Part shown: positions 60,756-64,000 of the stretch, one piece after another | How positions within the stretch are numbered: position 1 is the first letter of the stretch | How the letters are laid out: every line of letters begins with the position of its first letter | Assembly: GCA_025093555.1 (NCBI GenBank) | Contig: JAIWNF010000042.1 | Span: 310,001-374,000 of the forward strand | Length of the DNA: 64,000 nucleotides | Origin: Circinella umbellata | Taxonomy: Eukaryota; Mucoromycota; Mucoromycetes; Mucorales; Lichtheimiaceae | Direction: 5' to 3' | Notes under the pieces: generated by a model | Told to the model about the DNA's origin: nothing | Database searches by the model: none | Seen by the model: the letters and a program-made list of their open reading frames with translations, nothing else | Position numbers and translations under genes: made by a program

Positions 60756-63198
60756 ATGTTTCGAGGAGTTCTAAGGGTAAATTCTCACCAATATCAAATC
60801 CAACGCTTTTCGGCTATTGCCAGTGTTTCTCAACGTACATTCGTAACGGGGAAAACAACAATAAAGCCAAAACGCAGTCGTCGTCGAAAAATAGGATATG
60901 CTGTTGGAGCAGCAACTCTTTTCGGTACCTTCTCGTACCTTGTAACTCAAGATTATCTGTTTCTTCAAGAAGCCAAAGGTGCACATGAACAAGTTCCTTT
61001 TCTCGCATTACATCCCGAGCGAGGCGGTGCCAAGAACTTGCCAGTCGTCACTCATCAACTTGATGATCTTGCTCAAGATGAAGGGAAACCTCGATTGGTG
61101 ATTATTGGTTCTGGTTGGGGCGCTGTTAGCGTTTTACGAAATCTAGACAAAGATAAGTTTAACGTTACTATTATCAGTCCCAACAACTACTTTTTGTTTA
61201 CCCCACTTTTGCCTAGCGTCTGTGTTGGGACAAATGAACCAAGGTAATATACTTATCTATTTTTGTTTCAGAGTAAGGGGGTTGCGCTGTCTGTGTGTAT
61301 GCACTATTACTTTATTGTGACACAGTATAATATTATCTGCAAAAAATCACAAGACCCTGCATAAACACTCCGGATACTAACATATTAAAAAAAATAGATC
61401 GTTATTAGAACCTATTCGAAAAATTGCTGCACGCGTTCGCGGTCATTTTTTGGAAGCCCAAGCAATCGATGTAGATATTGAAAACAAGATGATTGAAGTA
61501 AAAAGTACGCGGTTTATGGCTAATGATAATGAGACAGAAGCGAAGGCCGAGCATTTTTACGTGCCCTATGACCAATTAGTACTAGCGGTTGGTGCAACGA
61601 GTATTACACACGGTGTTCAAGGTCTGAATCATACTAATCAACTTAAAACGGTACAAGATGCTATGGCTATTCGACGAAAAGTGATGGAAAATGTTGAAAA
61701 GGCATGTTTGCCTACAACTACACCTGAACAACGTAAACAATTATTAAGTTTTGTCGTTTGCGGTGGCGGTCCTACTGGTGTAGAGTTTTCTGCAGAAATA
61801 TTTGACTGGATTAATGAAGACCTTGTGAAATGGGTACGTATAAAAATTCCTCCTTCCTTATCTTCTGATGATCATAGGGAAACAATGGAAAAAAAATTAA
61901 AAGGGAAAGAGAGAACTGACAGATAGCAAATATATTTATAGTTTCCAAAATTATTAAGAGAAGATGTGTCAGTGACAATTATTCAATCCCGGGACCATAT
62001 TTTAAATCAGATGGATGTACATATTAGTGAATTTGCTGAGAGCCGTTTCAAGCGTGAAAACATCAATGTAGTTACGAATGCAAGAGTAGTACGAATTGAA
62101 GATAATAATGTTGTATACAAGTACAAGAGTAGTGGTGATAATGAAGAAGATTTACACTCTATTCCTTATGGTTTATGCTTATGGTCCACAGGAATTGCTA
62201 TGACTCCATTTGTTCAGTCACTTTCGGAAAAGTTCGGTATACAGAACCATCAACGTGTATTGTTAACAGACGAGTTCTTACGGGTCAAAGGTGTACCGGA
62301 CATGTCGATTTTTGCTGTGGGAGACTGCGCTACAATTGAAAATCCAAAACTGATTGAGCATATTGAAGAAATCTTTGAAAATTCAGACAAGTAAGCTGTC
62401 ATTTACTTTGTATCCTATTTATAATAATATATTGATAATGCTCTTTTTTACAATTTTTTTACGTAGAAACAAAGATGGTCGATTGAATACGGAAGAGTTT
62501 AATGATGTCGTTGCATATATTAAGCGCAAGTTCCCATTAATTAGGCAACATTGTGAAAAACTAGAGCGTGCTTTTGAAAATTATGACTTGGATCATAGTG
62601 GAACAATTGAAATCCAAGAACTTGCTAAATTTTTACGCGACATCGACAGGAAAGTGACACAATTACCAGCGGTAAGTTATTTTTTTGTTTATCGGGGTAT
62701 AATAAAATGAAGAACTGTGTATGTATGTTTGTAAAATGATATGGATAAGGATTGTCGATATCGGACCAAAAAAAAATAGTGCTCTATATTAAAACTCGTT
62801 ATTTTTTTTATTACTATCACTATTTATAGACTGCTCAAGTGGCCAGTCAGCAAGGAGAATACCTTGCAAAATATCTGACTAATCGAACTAACAATCCATT
62901 CATTTACAAACATTTGGGAACCCTGGCATATCTTGGTAATACTGCAGTGGGTGAATTCAGTTGGGGTTATAAGATGATTGGCGGATTATATTCGATGTAC
63001 CTGTGGCGAAGTGTGTACTGGTCGGAACAAGTAAGTCTATTCAATATGTATAAGCGATACAGGACAGAAGCTGTGAGTACGTAGTATTTTTCTAACTGGA
63101 TACTATATATACAATAGGTTAGTATGCGAACACGTATGAATTTAAGCTTGGATTGGACAAAACAAGCATTGTTTGGACGAGATCTTTCTATAGTGTAG
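60756..63198 (+). CDS. Alternative (type II) external NADH dehydrogenase with two EF-hands, mitochondrial
   Basis: Six exons: 60756-61243, 61398-61833, 61942-62390, 62467-62671, 62830-63030 and 63118-63198. Total 619 residues. The N-terminus is a mitochondrial presequence with a hydrophobic stretch (YAVGAATLFGTFSYLV). Dinucleotide folds are VIIGSGWGAVS (FAD) and FVVCGGGPTGVEFSAE (NADH). IFAVGDCA is the conserved C-terminal flavin motif. Between them and the end sit two EF-hand loops: DKNKDGRLNTEE (457-468) and DLDHSGTIEIQE (498-509), both with acceptable Ca ligands. The C-terminal membrane-anchoring region includes GTLAYLGNTAVGEF. EF-hand NDH-2 enzymes (Neurospora NDE1, plant NDB type) oxidise cytosolic NADH from the outer face of the inner membrane without proton pumping and are Ca-stimulated. 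The presequence plus EF-hands supports the external type. Confidence 0.95.
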
Positions 63199-63842
63199 TA
63201 AAGTCATTGATATTATTAATAAATAGCTACCAATATGTATTAGTGAAAGTAATATATAACTGCTCATCAGATCAGAAAACTAAATAGAATTTATGACGCA
63301 AAATATGTAGAACAGCCACAATGGACACTGAAATAAAAGACTGTGTAGTATATTTATAGTTTCCAGAGCTAGATTTTATTCTTTAAACTCTATTATTTCG
63401 ATTATGGGATTAAGAACAATACGTACCCCATGAGTATAGATTAAACTATTTGGTTTATAAACGAATATCAATGTGATTAATAATAAAAATAATAAGTAAT
63501 TTATCTATACAAGCCCAAGCAACGTTATATCCAGCCTGTCCCTTTTCTCCAGATACGTAAACCACATTCACTAAGATAAAGAGTACGGCACGATATGTTA
63601 CATCATCGACACTCAGCTTGATTTGTCGTCCGTCACCTAAAAATCTGTGGAGCACATAATTTGCATGTTACGAACTGGATCTATAATTTCGTTACGATCC
63701 GCTTTACACATCATTTATGTCTTAATCCAGTAGAATGAGAAAAGATGATCAAGCAGCTAACAAGCGGCCTTTCAAAAGCCAAAAAGATAGATGTTTAAAT
63801 GAGTAAAAAAAAAGAAAAAAAATTATTTCGCCAACCTCCCAC

Positions 63843-63874
<32 letters not shown>

Positions 63875-63899
63875 TTTACAAATAAAAAAAAAAGCAAGA
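63199..63899. other. Intergenic with a possible small relic
   Basis: A minus-strand frame at 63,655-63,455 contains GDGRQIKLSVDDVTYRAVLF and EKGQAGYNVAWACIDKLL. It has a protein-like composition but no clear start or splice partner and is not recognised, so it may be a gene fragment. A 30-bp (AC)n run lies at 63,843-63,872 just before the last gene. Confidence 0.4.
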
Positions 63900-64000
63900 A
63901 TGGAAATTGACTCTACTGATAATCGAAAACGCTTAATTATTGTTCTTGAAAATGCCTCTTTAGAAGCTGCAAGACTACACCCATACCGTTTTGATTCAAA
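63900..64000 (+). CDS. EMG1: 5' end of probable EMG1/NEP1 (18S rRNA pseudouridine methyltransferase), cut by window edge
   Basis: The ATG at 63,900 opens 33 complete codons plus two bases: MEIDSTDNRKRLIIVLENAS, continuing LEAARLHPYRFDS. The KRLI(I/V)VLE.ASLE pattern is the N-terminal strand of the SPOUT-class Nep1/Emg1 family, which methylates a pseudouridine in 18S rRNA and helps build the small ribosomal subunit. Too little is present to be sure. Confidence 0.5.
   Translation, partial: MEIDSTDNRKRLIIVLENASLEAARLHPYRFDS

Noticed and set aside
63843..63872. Regular array suspected as a CRISPR-like or satellite repeat
   Set aside because: It is a plain (AC)n dinucleotide run; no spacer-repeat structure occurs anywhere in the window.

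Overview
This window is nuclear DNA of a filamentous fungus, most probably Mucoromycota (order Mucorales). It is AT-rich with many T and A runs. Genes are cut by short introns (about 50-130 nt, mostly GTAAGT...TAG). The gene set (a CSL/RBP-J transcription factor, a DOCK-type GEF, an EF-hand alternative NADH dehydrogenase, a receiver-domain phosphodiesterase and a U12-type AT-AC intron) fits an early-diverging fungus better than a yeast or other ascomycete. All calls come from reading the sequence; no searches were run, so the genus is not assigned.

Layout. 1-10,550 is a gene-poor, repeat-rich accessory stretch: a 425-bp tandem repeat derived from an intron-containing coding unit (1-690); two degenerate head-to-tail copies of an unrecognised gene, one with its last 0.5-kb cassette inverted (2,990-6,290); and three non-autonomous DNA elements (about 4,958-5,109, 7,370-7,565 and 8,214-9,030). 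10,552-13,322 is a secreted GH51 alpha-L-arabinofuranosidase. 14,768-17,335 (-) is a TPR/F-box/LRR protein. 20,731-22,918 (-) holds prefoldin subunit 5, which carries an AT-AC intron, and cytochrome c oxidase subunit Cox5/IV. 22,919-26,631 is mostly empty but has two RFX-type X-boxes about 290 bp upstream of the COX5 start.

From 26,632 five genes run on the + strand: an ACC-synthase-like aminotransferase, an acidic/Lys-rich protein with three basic-aromatic motifs, V-ATPase subunit H (VMA13), an unidentified small coiled-coil protein, and a large CSL transcription factor. A receiver-domain cyclic-nucleotide phosphodiesterase (41,479-44,712, -) converges on CSL. A 4.2-kb low-complexity interval follows. 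Then come a tiny acidic single-pass protein resembling mitochondrial Mim2 (-), a METTL21-like lysine methyltransferase (+), a 2,638-residue DOCK GEF (+), an external NADH dehydrogenase with two EF-hands (+), and the first 34 codons of a probable EMG1/NEP1 (+) at the right edge.

Most genes are single-copy housekeeping or signalling genes, not a cluster. Loose themes are mitochondrial respiration and import (COX5, NDE, the Mim2-like gene) and signalling (PDE, DOCK, CSL). Exon joins of the main genes were checked by reading frame and phase arithmetic across the whole CDS. No tRNA, rRNA or CRISPR array was recognised.
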